From JAGLHV01 sp023132075 [NCBI: bacterium] (GTDB lineage Bacteria > CBDUZB01 > JAGLHV01), in NCBI GenBank assembly GCA_023132075.1, contig JAGLYT010000121.1:1-5268 (forward strand): a stretch of 5,268 bases of DNA, read 5' to 3'. The notes beneath the pieces were generated by a model. The model searched no databases and was not told the DNA's origin. It saw only the letters and a program-made list of their open reading frames with translations. The translations under genes and the position numbers were made by a program. This document shows, piece by piece, positions 1-5,257 of the stretch (its first letter is position 1; every line of letters begins with the position of its first letter).

Positions 1-22
1 CAGTCGATAGTCCATAGATAAC
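1..22. repeat. Left arm of a 22-base inverted repeat
   Basis: The first 22 bases, beginning CAGTCGATAGTCCATAG, are the reverse complement of 4505-4526 with one mismatch (21 of 22). The two arms enclose the whole icd-to-ndk operon. The core GATAGTCCATAG also recurs at 4569-4580. This looks like a dispersed intergenic repeat unit. No transposase or target-site duplication is visible, so calling it a mobile element end is not supported. The left arm sits on the window edge and may extend beyond it. Confidence 0.6.
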
Positions 23-53
23 AGATAAAGAATAAAATACTAAATTATAGATT

Positions 54-86
54 CGCCTTATCCGCCTTAAAAACTGGCAGACTGTC
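54..86 (+). repeat. Dispersed intergenic repeat, copy A
   Basis: CGCCTTA occurs twice with a 9-base period (54-60 and 63-69), followed by AAAACTGGCAGACTGTC. The stretch 61-86 aligns with 5217-5243 on the same strand (GCCTTA, ACTGGC, AGACTGTC shared, with one gap and a few substitutions) and with 4541-4565 on the opposite strand. It lies in the non-coding tail downstream of ndk. It is a degenerate member of a repeat family and its function is unknown. Confidence 0.55.
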
Positions 87-97
87 CTTCTCAAAAT

Positions 98-125
98 CCC
101 CCTAACCCCCTTTTTCAAAGGGGGG
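98..125 (-). terminator. C/G-rich palindrome, possible weak terminator of the ndk operon
   Basis: On the plus strand two CCCCC runs (98-102 and 106-110) are followed by TTTTTC and AAAGGGGGG (117-125). CCCCCTTT (106-113) pairs perfectly with AAAGGGGG (117-124) around a 3-base loop. Read on the minus strand, downstream of ndk, the C run can pair with either of two G runs, and the outer G run is followed by ATTTT, which gives a poor terminator. It lies about 85 bases past the ndk stop. From memory, very similar sequences (CCCCCTAACCCCC with a matching GGGGG) are dispersed in many unrelated bacterial genomes, so it may be a repeat element first and a terminator only secondarily. Confidence 0.4.
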
Positions 126-210
126 AAAAATTCTCTCTTTTTCTTTTAACTTTGTACCTTTTCTTTTGTCCTTTAACCAATAAAACCAATGCAACTAATT
201 CAACTGTCTT

Positions 211-651
211 TTACTTTTTATACTCTTTTCTTTCCCAATTATAAATTTCTTCCTCAGGAAAAAAGAAATCTATTTCTCTTTGAGCAGATTTAGGCGAATC
301 AGAACAGTGAATAACATTATGCCTGTTATCACCGGCATACATCTTTCTTATTGTGCCTTCTTCTGCCGTCTCAGGATTAGTATTACCCACTATTATTCGT
401 AATCGGGATATTATTTCATCCCCCTGCCAAATCATTACCAAAGAAGGATTTGAAGACATAAAAGAAACCAATGGGGGATAAAACTCCTTCCCCCGATGTT
501 CTTCATAAAATAGTTCCGTTTTTTTCTTGTCTAAAAAAAACATCCTGCAAGCCGCCATTTTAAAATTTTCTTTCTCCAGAATATTAATGATTTTTCCTGT
601 TATTTTTTTACTTAATCCGTCCGGCTTAATTATTACTAAGGTCTGTTCCAT
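211..651 (-). CDS. ndk: Nucleoside diphosphate kinase
   Basis: This cytoplasmic enzyme moves the gamma-phosphate of ATP to other nucleoside diphosphates through a phosphohistidine, keeping GTP, CTP and dNTP pools filled. The 146-residue protein is within the usual family length (about 135-155). Visible active-site residues are K9 in IIKPDG, Y49 in FYEEH, R85, T91 in GNTNP, R102 in GTIRKMYA, N112 and the phosphorylated H115 in NVIHCSDS, and E126 in QREIDFFF. The residue after the catalytic histidine is cysteine, where glycine or alanine is usual; nothing else suggests loss of activity. The ATG lies 2 bases after the fumarase beta stop, with AAAAGGA in the end of that gene serving as ribosome binding site, so it is the last gene of the operon. 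Linking it to GTP-using steps such as succinyl-CoA synthetase or PEP carboxykinase is inference. Confidence 0.97.
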   Translation of the reverse strand: MEQTLVIIKPDGLSKKITGKIINILEKENFKMAACRMFFLDKKKTELFYEEHRGKEFYPPLVSFMSSNPSLVMIWQGDEIISRLRIIVGNTNPETAEEGTIRKMYAGDNRHNVIHCSDSPKSAQREIDFFFPEEEIYNWERKEYKK

Positions 652-653
652 TA

Positions 654-1211
654 TTATTTTCCTTTTCTATTAATTTCATACAAATCATTTCCTTTGGTAT
701 CGATTCCCACAATGACAGGAAAATTCTCTACGTTCAACCGGTAAATAGCTTCACATCCCAGATCAAAATACGCAACCGATTCTTTTTTAATTATACACTT
801 TGAGTACAAAGCTCCACAACCTCCGTAAGCAATAAAATAAATTGCTCTATGTTTTTTTATTTCTTCCCTAACGGCTACAGAACGTTCCCCTTTCCCAATC
901 ATTCCTTTTAGCCCATATTTCAACAACAAAGGAGTAAAAGCATCCATCCTATAGCTCGTAGTCGGACCTGCTGACCCAATAATCCTGCCTGGTCTAGCCG
1001 GTGTTGCTCCCGTATAATAAATTACTTGATTTCTAAAATCAAAAAAATCTTTGGTTTTACCTTTTAGCCCTGCCTTTTTTATTCTATCAATAATTCGTTT
1101 ATGAGCCTGGTCTCTGGCGGTATAAATAATCCCATTGATTAAAACTTTTTGCCCCACCTTTAACTTACAAAATTTTTCTGTATCAAAAGGGAGATATATT
1201 TTTGTATCCAT
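654..1211 (-). CDS. Class I fumarate hydratase, beta subunit
   Basis: This is the C-terminal (beta) half of the two-subunit iron-sulfur fumarase, which pairs with the alpha subunit to hydrate fumarate to malate reversibly. The 185-residue length is normal. Family motifs are TARDQAHKR (31-39), YYTGATPARPG (65-75), GSAGPTTSYRMD (79-90), MIGKGERS (104-111), DLGCEAI (150-156) and FPVIVGIDTKGNDLY (164-178). Cysteines in GGCGALYSKC (130-139) and C153 are more than I expect for this subunit, but they are not the cluster ligands, which lie in the alpha subunit. The ATG follows the alpha stop by 14 bases with AGGA just upstream. L(+)-tartrate dehydratase beta is the main alternative because the two families are homologous; the TCA-type neighbours favour fumarase. 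Often named fumB or ttdB-like, so no symbol is assigned. Confidence 0.92.
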   Translation of the reverse strand: MDTKIYLPFDTEKFCKLKVGQKVLINGIIYTARDQAHKRIIDRIKKAGLKGKTKDFFDFRNQVIYYTGATPARPGRIIGSAGPTTSYRMDAFTPLLLKYGLKGMIGKGERSVAVREEIKKHRAIYFIAYGGCGALYSKCIIKKESVAYFDLGCEAIYRLNVENFPVIVGIDTKGNDLYEINRKGK

Positions 1212-1225
1212 AATTCATCCTATCA

Positions 1226-2083
1226 TCAAATTTCTATTTCCCTGTACCTATTTGCCCAACAGGAAATATTTACCGCTACCGGCAGCCCGGCAATATGAGT
1301 AGGATGTGTTTTAATATATACCCCTAAAGCAGTAACCTTTCCGCCTAAACCTGCCGGACCAATATTCAGTTTGTTTATCTCCTTCAAACACTCCCGTTCT
1401 AATTCCGTAATTTTTTTGTTTTTAACTAAACTTTTAGTCCCTAAAACCAAAGCTCCCTTAGCCATTAAAACAGCCTTATCCATTGTTCCCCCTATTCCTA
1501 CTCCAACCATAATAGGAGGACAGGGATTAGCTCCTGCTTTTTTTACTGTTTCTACGATAAATTTTTTTATCTCCAAATTTCCTGCCGCCGGAGTAAACAT
1601 CTTTACCTTGCCCATATTTTCACAACCAAATCCTTTAATGGAAAGAGTTATTTTTATTTTATCACCGGGAACAATCCTGGTATAAATAATTGCGGGTGTA
1701 TTATCCTGTGTGTTTTCTCTGGTTAAAGGGTCTACTACCGATTTGCGCAAATACCCTTCTTTATACCCTCTCCTCACCCCTTCCTGGATACCTGCCTCTA
1801 AATTATTTAATAGAGCATTATTTCTGTATTTAATTTTGATTTCTGCCCCAATCTCGATAAAAACCAATACCATACCGGTATCCTGACAAAGAGGGATTTT
1901 AAGTTTTGAAGCAATTTTACAATTTTCTATTATCTGAGAAAGAACTTGTTTGGATAAATTTTCACGTTCATTTTTATAAGCATTTTTTAACAACTTAAGA
2001 ACCCGGGGAGACAAAAAATAATTTGCCTCTATACATAAATTCTTTACTATCTTAGTAATTGCATCTATATCTATTTGTCTCAA
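1226..2083 (-). CDS. Class I fumarate hydratase, alpha subunit (TTG start)
   Basis: This is the iron-sulfur cluster-bearing half of the two-subunit fumarase, 285 residues, a typical length. Three cysteines sit in the family's [4Fe-4S] positions: C66 in PLCQDTGM, C154 in GFGCENMG and C188 in NPCPPIMVGVGIGG. The other signatures are LNIGPAGLGG (239-248) and THPTHIAGLPVAVN (259-272). The fourth iron would bind substrate, and such clusters are oxygen-labile, pointing to anaerobic life. The start is TTG: the first ATG is residue 71, beyond the first cluster motif, whereas the TTG yields the expected N-terminus ([10 protein letters not shown], then LCIEANYFL). TTGA overlaps the malic enzyme TGA stop by 4 bases, implying translational coupling. 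A tartrate dehydratase alpha is the alternative, less likely beside malic enzyme and isocitrate dehydrogenase. Confidence 0.94.
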   Translation of the reverse strand: MRQIDIDAITKIVKNLCIEANYFLSPRVLKLLKNAYKNERENLSKQVLSQIIENCKIASKLKIPLCQDTGMVLVFIEIGAEIKIKYRNNALLNNLEAGIQEGVRRGYKEGYLRKSVVDPLTRENTQDNTPAIIYTRIVPGDKIKITLSIKGFGCENMGKVKMFTPAAGNLEIKKFIVETVKKAGANPCPPIMVGVGIGGTMDKAVLMAKGALVLGTKSLVKNKKITELERECLKEINKLNIGPAGLGGKVTALGVYIKTHPTHIAGLPVAVNISCWANRYREIEI

Positions 2084-3282
2084 AACTTAGCTTCCACTCC
2101 TTTAATCCCCGCTACTTTATTTTCAACAGCTGCTTTAGCTACTGCGCCGGCAACAACTTTCCCTACTTGCAAGTTATCAACCGAGGGAATAAATTTATCT
2201 TCCGATAAATCATTCTCCGGAATTAAATCCGCAAGAGCAAAAGCAGCAGCATATTTCATATCCTCAGTAATACGCCTCGCCCTAACATCCAACGCCCCTC
2301 TCATAACCCCCGGAAAAGCCAGCACATTATTAATTTGGTTGGGATAATCAGAACGCCCCGTAGCTAACAATCTTGCTCCTGCTTCTTTAGCTTCCTCCGG
2401 CATTATTTCCGGAGTGGGATTAGCCATAGCAAAAATTATAGGGTCATCTTCCATTTTTTGTATCATTTCTTTAGTTAAAATATTAGCTACAGAAACACCA
2501 AGAAAAACGTTCCTATCTTTTATAACATCTTCTAACAGCCCTTTTATTTGTTCCTTATTAGTCTGTAAAGCTATTTTCTCTTTTTCCGGATTCATTCCTT
2601 TATTTCTTCCTTGATAAATAGCCCCCTGAGTATCACAAAGAATGACATCTCCGATTCCATAGTCCACTAAAAATTTAGTAATTGCAATCCCCGCGGCACC
2701 AGCACCATTAACTATTACCTTTGCCTCATCTATTTTTCTGTTACTTAATTTCAAAGCATTAATCAACCCTGCCAAAACGACAATTGCCGTTCCGTGCTGG
2801 TCATCATGAAAAACAGGAATATCCAATTCTTCTATCAGTCTTCTTTCTATTTCGAAACAACGGGGAGAAGAAATATCTTCCAGATTTATTCCCCCAAAAG
2901 AAGGGGATATATTTTTAACTATTTTTATGATTTCCTCTGTATCCTGAGTGGCCAAACAAATAGGAAAGGCATCTACATTACCGAATGCTTTAAATAAAAT
3001 AGCCTTACCTTCCATCACCGGTAAAGCCGCGAAAGAACCAATATTCCCTAACCCTAAAACAGCTGAACCATCCGTTACGATGGCAATCATATTCCCCGTA
3101 GAACAATAATCATAAACCAGCTCTTTGTTTTTATTTATTTCCAGAGAAGGCCAGGCTACCCCCGGGGTATAAAGTAATTGTAAGTTGTCCCTATTTATCT
3201 TGATTTTACTTTCTACAGATATTTTGCCCTGATATTCTTTATGTATTTCCAATGCTTTTTTCTTTAATTCATTAACATTCAT
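2080..3282 (-). CDS. NAD(P)-dependent malic enzyme (short bacterial type)
   Basis: This enzyme oxidatively decarboxylates malate to pyruvate and CO2 in the cytoplasm, making NADH or NADPH. The 400-residue protein matches the short prokaryotic class and lacks the phosphotransacetylase-like tail of MaeB-type enzymes. In order: YTPGVA with catalytic Y38; EGKAILFK with catalytic K93; metal-site residues E135 and D136 in [15 protein letters not shown] (158-166) with D160 and D161; a Rossmann GAGAAG at 193-198 followed by D217 in [16 protein letters not shown] (284-292); and NNVLAFPG (318-325). The cofactor cannot be decided by eye. The ATG overlaps the isocitrate dehydrogenase stop by 11 bases, with AAAGAGG 10 bases upstream inside that gene. 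Its TGA overlaps the fumarase alpha TTG. Next to fumarase, it would drain fumarate through malate to pyruvate, or run in reverse to fix CO2; the direction is inference. Confidence 0.96.
   Translation of the reverse strand: MNVNELKKKALEIHKEYQGKISVESKIKINRDNLQLLYTPGVAWPSLEINKNKELVYDYCSTGNMIAIVTDGSAVLGLGNIGSFAALPVMEGKAILFKAFGNVDAFPICLATQDTEEIIKIVKNISPSFGGINLEDISSPRCFEIERRLIEELDIPVFHDDQHGTAIVVLAGLINALKLSNRKIDEAKVIVNGAGAAGIAITKFLVDYGIGDVILCDTQGAIYQGRNKGMNPEKEKIALQTNKEQIKGLLEDVIKDRNVFLGVSVANILTKEMIQKMEDDPIIFAMANPTPEIMPEEAKEAGARLLATGRSDYPNQINNVLAFPGVMRGALDVRARRITEDMKYAAAFALADLIPENDLSEDKFIPSVDNLQVGKVVAGAVAKAAVENKVAGIKGVEAKF
2091..2095 (-). promoter_or_regulatory. Ribosome binding site for the TTG start of fumarase alpha
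   Basis: GGAAG lies 7 bases upstream of the TTG and inside the last codons of the malic enzyme gene. The match is modest, which fits a start that depends partly on ribosomes finishing the upstream gene. It supports the TTG over any internal start. Confidence 0.5.
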
Positions 3283-4360
3283 CGTTTTTTATCCTCTTTA
3301 TAATTGCCTCGGTCATCTCCGCCATACCCACAGGACTTGAATCATTTTTTCCTCTTTTTAAATCATAAGTTACAAATTTCCCTTCTGCAATAACTCCGGC
3401 TACCGCCTTTTCTATCCTATCAGCTGCTTCATTTTCATTTATGTATTTTAACATCATTACACCCGACAAAATCATTGCGGTCGGATTAACCTTGTTCTGA
3501 TTTTTATATTTAGGAGCACTGCCATGGGTAGGTTCGAAAAGAGCAAGTTCATCACCCAAATTAGCCCCCGGAGTTACCCCCAATCCTCCCACCAATCCCG
3601 CACATAAATCAGAAACTATATCCCCGTAAAGATTAGGAAGAACTATTACATCATAAAGCAGGGGCTTTTGTACTAACTGCATACACATATTATCTACAAT
3701 ACGATCTTCAAATTCAATATCGGAATAATCTTTTGCTACCTGACGGGCTGCTTCCAAAAAAAGCCCATCCGTATATTTCATTATGTTTGCTTTATGCACG
3801 GCAGTAACCTTCCTGCGATTATTTTTTCTTGCATATTCAAAAGCAAATCTTGTGATTTTTTCAGAAGCAGAACGGGAAATAGGTTTTATGCTTATTGCTG
3901 TATCTTTTTTCATTTCTGAACTTGTTTTACTTTTTATAAAATCCATAAGTTCCTGCGTTTCTTTCTCTCCTTCTTTAAATTCTATCCCGGCATAAAGATC
4001 TTCAGTGTTTTCGCGAACAACCACTAAATCAATATCAGCATAATTTGAACTAACCCCCGGATATGATTTGCAAGGACGCAAACAAGCATATAAATTTAAT
4101 TTTTTTCTCAAACTAACATTAACACTACGAAATCCTTTCCCTACCGGTGTAGTAATCGGGCCTTTTATTGCCACCTTGTTTTTCCTTATTGCTGCCAGCA
4201 CTTTATCAGGTAAAGGTGTCCCTTCTTTTTCCATCACCTCTACTCCGGCATGGACTTCCTCCCATTTAATATCTACCCCTGTCGCTTCAATACAACGCTT
4301 GGTCATCTCTGTGATTTCCGGACCAATTCCATCACCCGGAATTAAAGTAATAACATGCAT
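3272..4360 (-). CDS. icd: Isocitrate dehydrogenase, NADP-type signature
   Basis: It oxidatively decarboxylates isocitrate to 2-oxoglutarate in the cytoplasm and belongs to the isocitrate/isopropylmalate dehydrogenase superfamily; 362 residues. [10 protein letters not shown] (79-88) gives the isocitrate-type phosphate-site serine S79 and N81, where isopropylmalate dehydrogenases have a different loop. R85, R95, R116, Y123 and K190 ([12 protein letters not shown]) complete the substrate site, D223, D247 and D251 bind metal, and the family signature [10 protein letters not shown] starts at 243. The cofactor pocket reads HGSAPKY (279-285) and YDLKR (332-336). These supply the K344, Y345, Y391 and R395 equivalents of the E. 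coli NADP enzyme, so NADP preference is likely. It is the first gene of the five-gene operon, with its own strong ribosome binding site and a candidate promoter. Homoisocitrate dehydrogenase is a less likely alternative. Confidence 0.92.
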   Translation of the reverse strand: MHVITLIPGDGIGPEITEMTKRCIEATGVDIKWEEVHAGVEVMEKEGTPLPDKVLAAIRKNKVAIKGPITTPVGKGFRSVNVSLRKKLNLYACLRPCKSYPGVSSNYADIDLVVVRENTEDLYAGIEFKEGEKETQELMDFIKSKTSSEMKKDTAISIKPISRSASEKITRFAFEYARKNNRRKVTAVHKANIMKYTDGLFLEAARQVAKDYSDIEFEDRIVDNMCMQLVQKPLLYDVIVLPNLYGDIVSDLCAGLVGGLGVTPGANLGDELALFEPTHGSAPKYKNQNKVNPTAMILSGVMMLKYINENEAADRIEKAVAGVIAEGKFVTYDLKRGKNDSSPVGMAEMTEAIIKRIKNDEC

Positions 4361-4366
4361 GAAACA

Positions 4367-4374
4367 CTCCTTTT
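4367..4374 (-). promoter_or_regulatory. Strong ribosome binding site for icd
   Basis: AAAAGGAG sits 6 bases upstream of the ATG at 4360. It fixes this start, which also gives the canonical N-terminus beginning with the nucleotide-fold motif [10 protein letters not shown]. Confidence 0.8.
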
Positions 4375-4380
4375 AATTAT

Positions 4381-4404
4381 AATTTTAAAATTTTAAAATT
4401 TTTA
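4381..4404. repeat. AT-only tandem and palindromic repeat in the icd leader
   Basis: AATTTTAA occurs twice in perfect tandem (4381-4396), and a third unit at 4397-4404 has one mismatch. The sequence is also its own reverse complement over most of its length, so it can form AAAATTTT hairpins. It lies between the candidate promoter and the icd ribosome binding site, inside the expected 5' untranslated region. It may simply be an easily melted AT-rich leader, or a site for an AT-binding protein. Confidence 0.6.
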
Positions 4405-4418
4405 AGCATTATTAAATT

Positions 4419-4447
4419 ATTGTACCCACTCCAAAAATAAAGGTAAA
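4419..4447 (-). promoter_or_regulatory. Candidate sigma70-type promoter for the icd-to-ndk operon
   Basis: On the minus strand TTTACC (4442-4447, 4 of 6 to the -35 consensus) and TACAAT (4419-4424, 5 of 6 to the -10 consensus) are exactly 17 bases apart. Transcription would begin near 4412, leaving a leader of about 50 bases before the icd ATG. Placement at the start of a tight operon supports it, but AT-rich DNA yields such matches by chance. Confidence 0.45.
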
Positions 4448-4504
4448 ATATATTTCGAACGATATAGCAAATTTTCCAACTCATCTGTCTGTCGTCTTTA
4501 TTCC

Positions 4505-4526
4505 GTTGTCTATGGACTATCGACTG
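4505..4526. repeat. Right arm of a 22-base inverted repeat
   Basis: This stretch, with core CTATGGACTATCGACTG, is the reverse complement of 1-22 with one mismatch at 4508. Its internal CTATGGACTATC (4510-4521) repeats directly at 4569-4580. The arm lies upstream of the icd promoter, so the two arms bracket the five-gene operon. Confidence 0.6.
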
Positions 4527-4551
4527 CTGGAGCGGAGCGGAAGTCCACCAG
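4524..4551. repeat. Hairpin within the icd-leuD intergenic repeat
   Basis: CTGCTGGA (4524-4531) pairs with TCCACCAG (4544-4551) at seven of eight positions around a 12-base loop containing GCGGAGCGG. It is much more GC-rich than its surroundings and is part of the dispersed repeat at 4529-4565. As a terminator for leuD it is unconvincing, because on the minus strand no T run follows the stem. Confidence 0.4.
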
Positions 4552-4565
4552 TCAGTAAGGCGGAT
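4529..4565 (-). repeat. Dispersed intergenic repeat, copy B
   Basis: GGAGCGGAGCGG (4529-4540) followed by CCAGTCAGTAAGGC (4548-4561) is the inverted counterpart of the copy at 5217-5257: fourteen bases are identical, and the flanking GGAGC-AGCG part aligns with small changes. Copies B and C are in opposite orientation, on either side of leuD. There is no coding potential. Confidence 0.6.
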
Positions 4566-4568
4566 GAA

Positions 4569-4580
4569 CTATGGACTATC
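4569..4580. repeat. Second copy of the CTATGGACTATC unit
   Basis: Twelve bases are identical to 4510-4521 in the same orientation, and inverted relative to the left end of the window. They lie about 45 bases downstream of the leuD stop on the minus strand, between copy B and the T-rich stretch that follows the stop codon. Confidence 0.5.
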
Positions 4581-4623
4581 TTTTGTCTTTGTGTCGGTTA
4601 AATCTTAAGAGTAAAAAAAAATA

Positions 4624-5127
4624 TTATAATTTAAATCCTTTGTGTTTCTTTATATGTTCTACCAACCCGCCGTCCTTTAATAAAACCTGCATTGTTTCCG
4701 GTAATGCTTTTATATCTATTGTTTTTTGTTTAGTTAAATTAACTAATTTCCCATTAGCCAGGTCAATTTCCAGTTTATCCCCTTCCTCTAAATCATCGGT
4801 ATTACATTCAATCAAGGGCAATCCAATATTAAAAGCATTACGATAAAAAATCCGGGCAAACGATTTAGCAATTACCAAAGAAATTTTTGCATACTTTATT
4901 GCCTGAGGTGCCTGCTCACGGGATGAACCACAACCAAAATTAACCCCGGCTACAATACAATCCCCTGCTTCTATCCTTTTATAAAAATCAGGTTCTATAT
5001 CTTCCATTACATGCTCTGCAAGTTTGACAGGATCCTGAATTTTAAATTTATATCTACCGGAAATAATATAATCAGTATTAATATTATCGAATTCTTTGAT
5101 TCTTCTTGCTCTACCTTTAAAAATCAT
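4624..5127 (-). CDS. leuD: Aconitase/3-isopropylmalate dehydratase family small subunit (LeuD type)
   Basis: This is the swivelling small domain that, with a separate iron-sulfur large subunit, isomerises isopropylmalate, homocitrate/homoaconitate or citrate. The 167-residue length is that of the short LeuD/HacB group. Motifs are FDNINTDYIISGRYKFK (13-29), the substrate loop GVNFGCGSSREQAPQAIK (61-78) and ARIFYRNAFNIGLPLIE (91-107). The specificity loop reads YKFK (26-29), unlike the YLVY or YLRT described for archaeal isopropylmalate and homoaconitate enzymes, so the substrate is open. No large subunit is in the window. Standing upstream of isocitrate dehydrogenase makes an aconitase role plausible, but leucine synthesis is equally allowed. 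The ATG at 5127 is chosen because AAAGGAG precedes it and the family N-terminus starts there; 44 further upstream codons are open but lie in repeat DNA. The gene stands 263 bases from icd. Confidence 0.88.
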   Translation of the reverse strand: MIFKGRARRIKEFDNINTDYIISGRYKFKIQDPVKLAEHVMEDIEPDFYKRIEAGDCIVAGVNFGCGSSREQAPQAIKYAKISLVIAKSFARIFYRNAFNIGLPLIECNTDDLEEGDKLEIDLANGKLVNLTKQKTIDIKALPETMQVLLKDGGLVEHIKKHKGFKL

Positions 5128-5130
5128 ATT

Positions 5131-5140
5131 TGTCTCCTTT
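5131..5140 (-). promoter_or_regulatory. Ribosome binding site deciding the leuD start
   Basis: AAAGGAGACA ends 3 bases before the ATG, with the AAAGGAG core 6 bases away, a near-ideal Shine-Dalgarno site. It selects the ATG at 5127 over the longer open frame reaching 5259. Confidence 0.8.
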
Positions 5141-5188
5141 AATTTATAAGAAACTACTTCTTTACACAAATAGTCATAAATGCAAACA

Positions 5189-5217
5189 GGCACAAAGGCA
5201 TCAAGGCACAGAGGCAT
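5189..5217. repeat. Imperfect direct repeat GGCACAAAGGCAT / GGCACAGAGGCAT
   Basis: Two 13-base units (5189-5201 and 5205-5217) differ at one position and are separated by CAA. They lie in the leader upstream of leuD and run straight into dispersed repeat copy C. They could be operator half-sites, but the adjoining repeat family suggests they are simply part of the repetitive intergenic DNA. Confidence 0.5.
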
Positions 5218-5257
5218 CTGCCTTACTGACTGGCGAGACTGTCGCTTTGCTCCTCGC
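5217..5257 (+). repeat. Dispersed intergenic repeat, copy C
   Basis: GCCTTACTGACTGG (5220-5233) matches copy B exactly in inverted orientation, and the following GAGACTGTC matches copy A. The rest, GTCGCTTTGCTCCTCGCAAC, read on the minus strand as GTTGCGAGGAGCAAAGCGAC, resembles from memory the GCGAGGAGCGAAGCGAC repeat seen between genes of many bacteria. The window ends a few bases later in CGCCTT, a piece of the same family. Confidence 0.6.

Noticed and set aside
98-125. G-quadruplex in the C/G-rich palindrome
   Set aside because: Only two long G runs occur on the minus strand and one on the plus strand, too few for an intramolecular quadruplex.
1371-1685. Plus-strand open frame of 104 codons
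   Set aside because: It lies entirely antisense to fumarase alpha, whose motifs are clear, and has no family features or ribosome binding site of note.
2075-2997. Three plus-strand open frames opposite the malic enzyme
   Set aside because: They are antisense shadows of a well-conserved gene and contain no recognisable domain.
3783-4376. Two plus-strand open frames opposite isocitrate dehydrogenase
   Set aside because: Their hydrophobic composition is what antisense translation of this AT-rich gene gives; no independent evidence of coding was seen.
4510-4580. CRISPR-like array of the GACTAT units
   Set aside because: Only two short direct copies in the gap, with no regular spacing and no cas genes.
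4571-4846. Plus-strand open frame starting in the icd-leuD gap
   Set aside because: Most of it is antisense to leuD and its start falls inside a repeat unit.
5141-5170. TATAAA as a -10 box for leuD
   Set aside because: It sits so close to the ribosome binding site that transcription would start within or beside it, and no good -35 element lies at the right distance.
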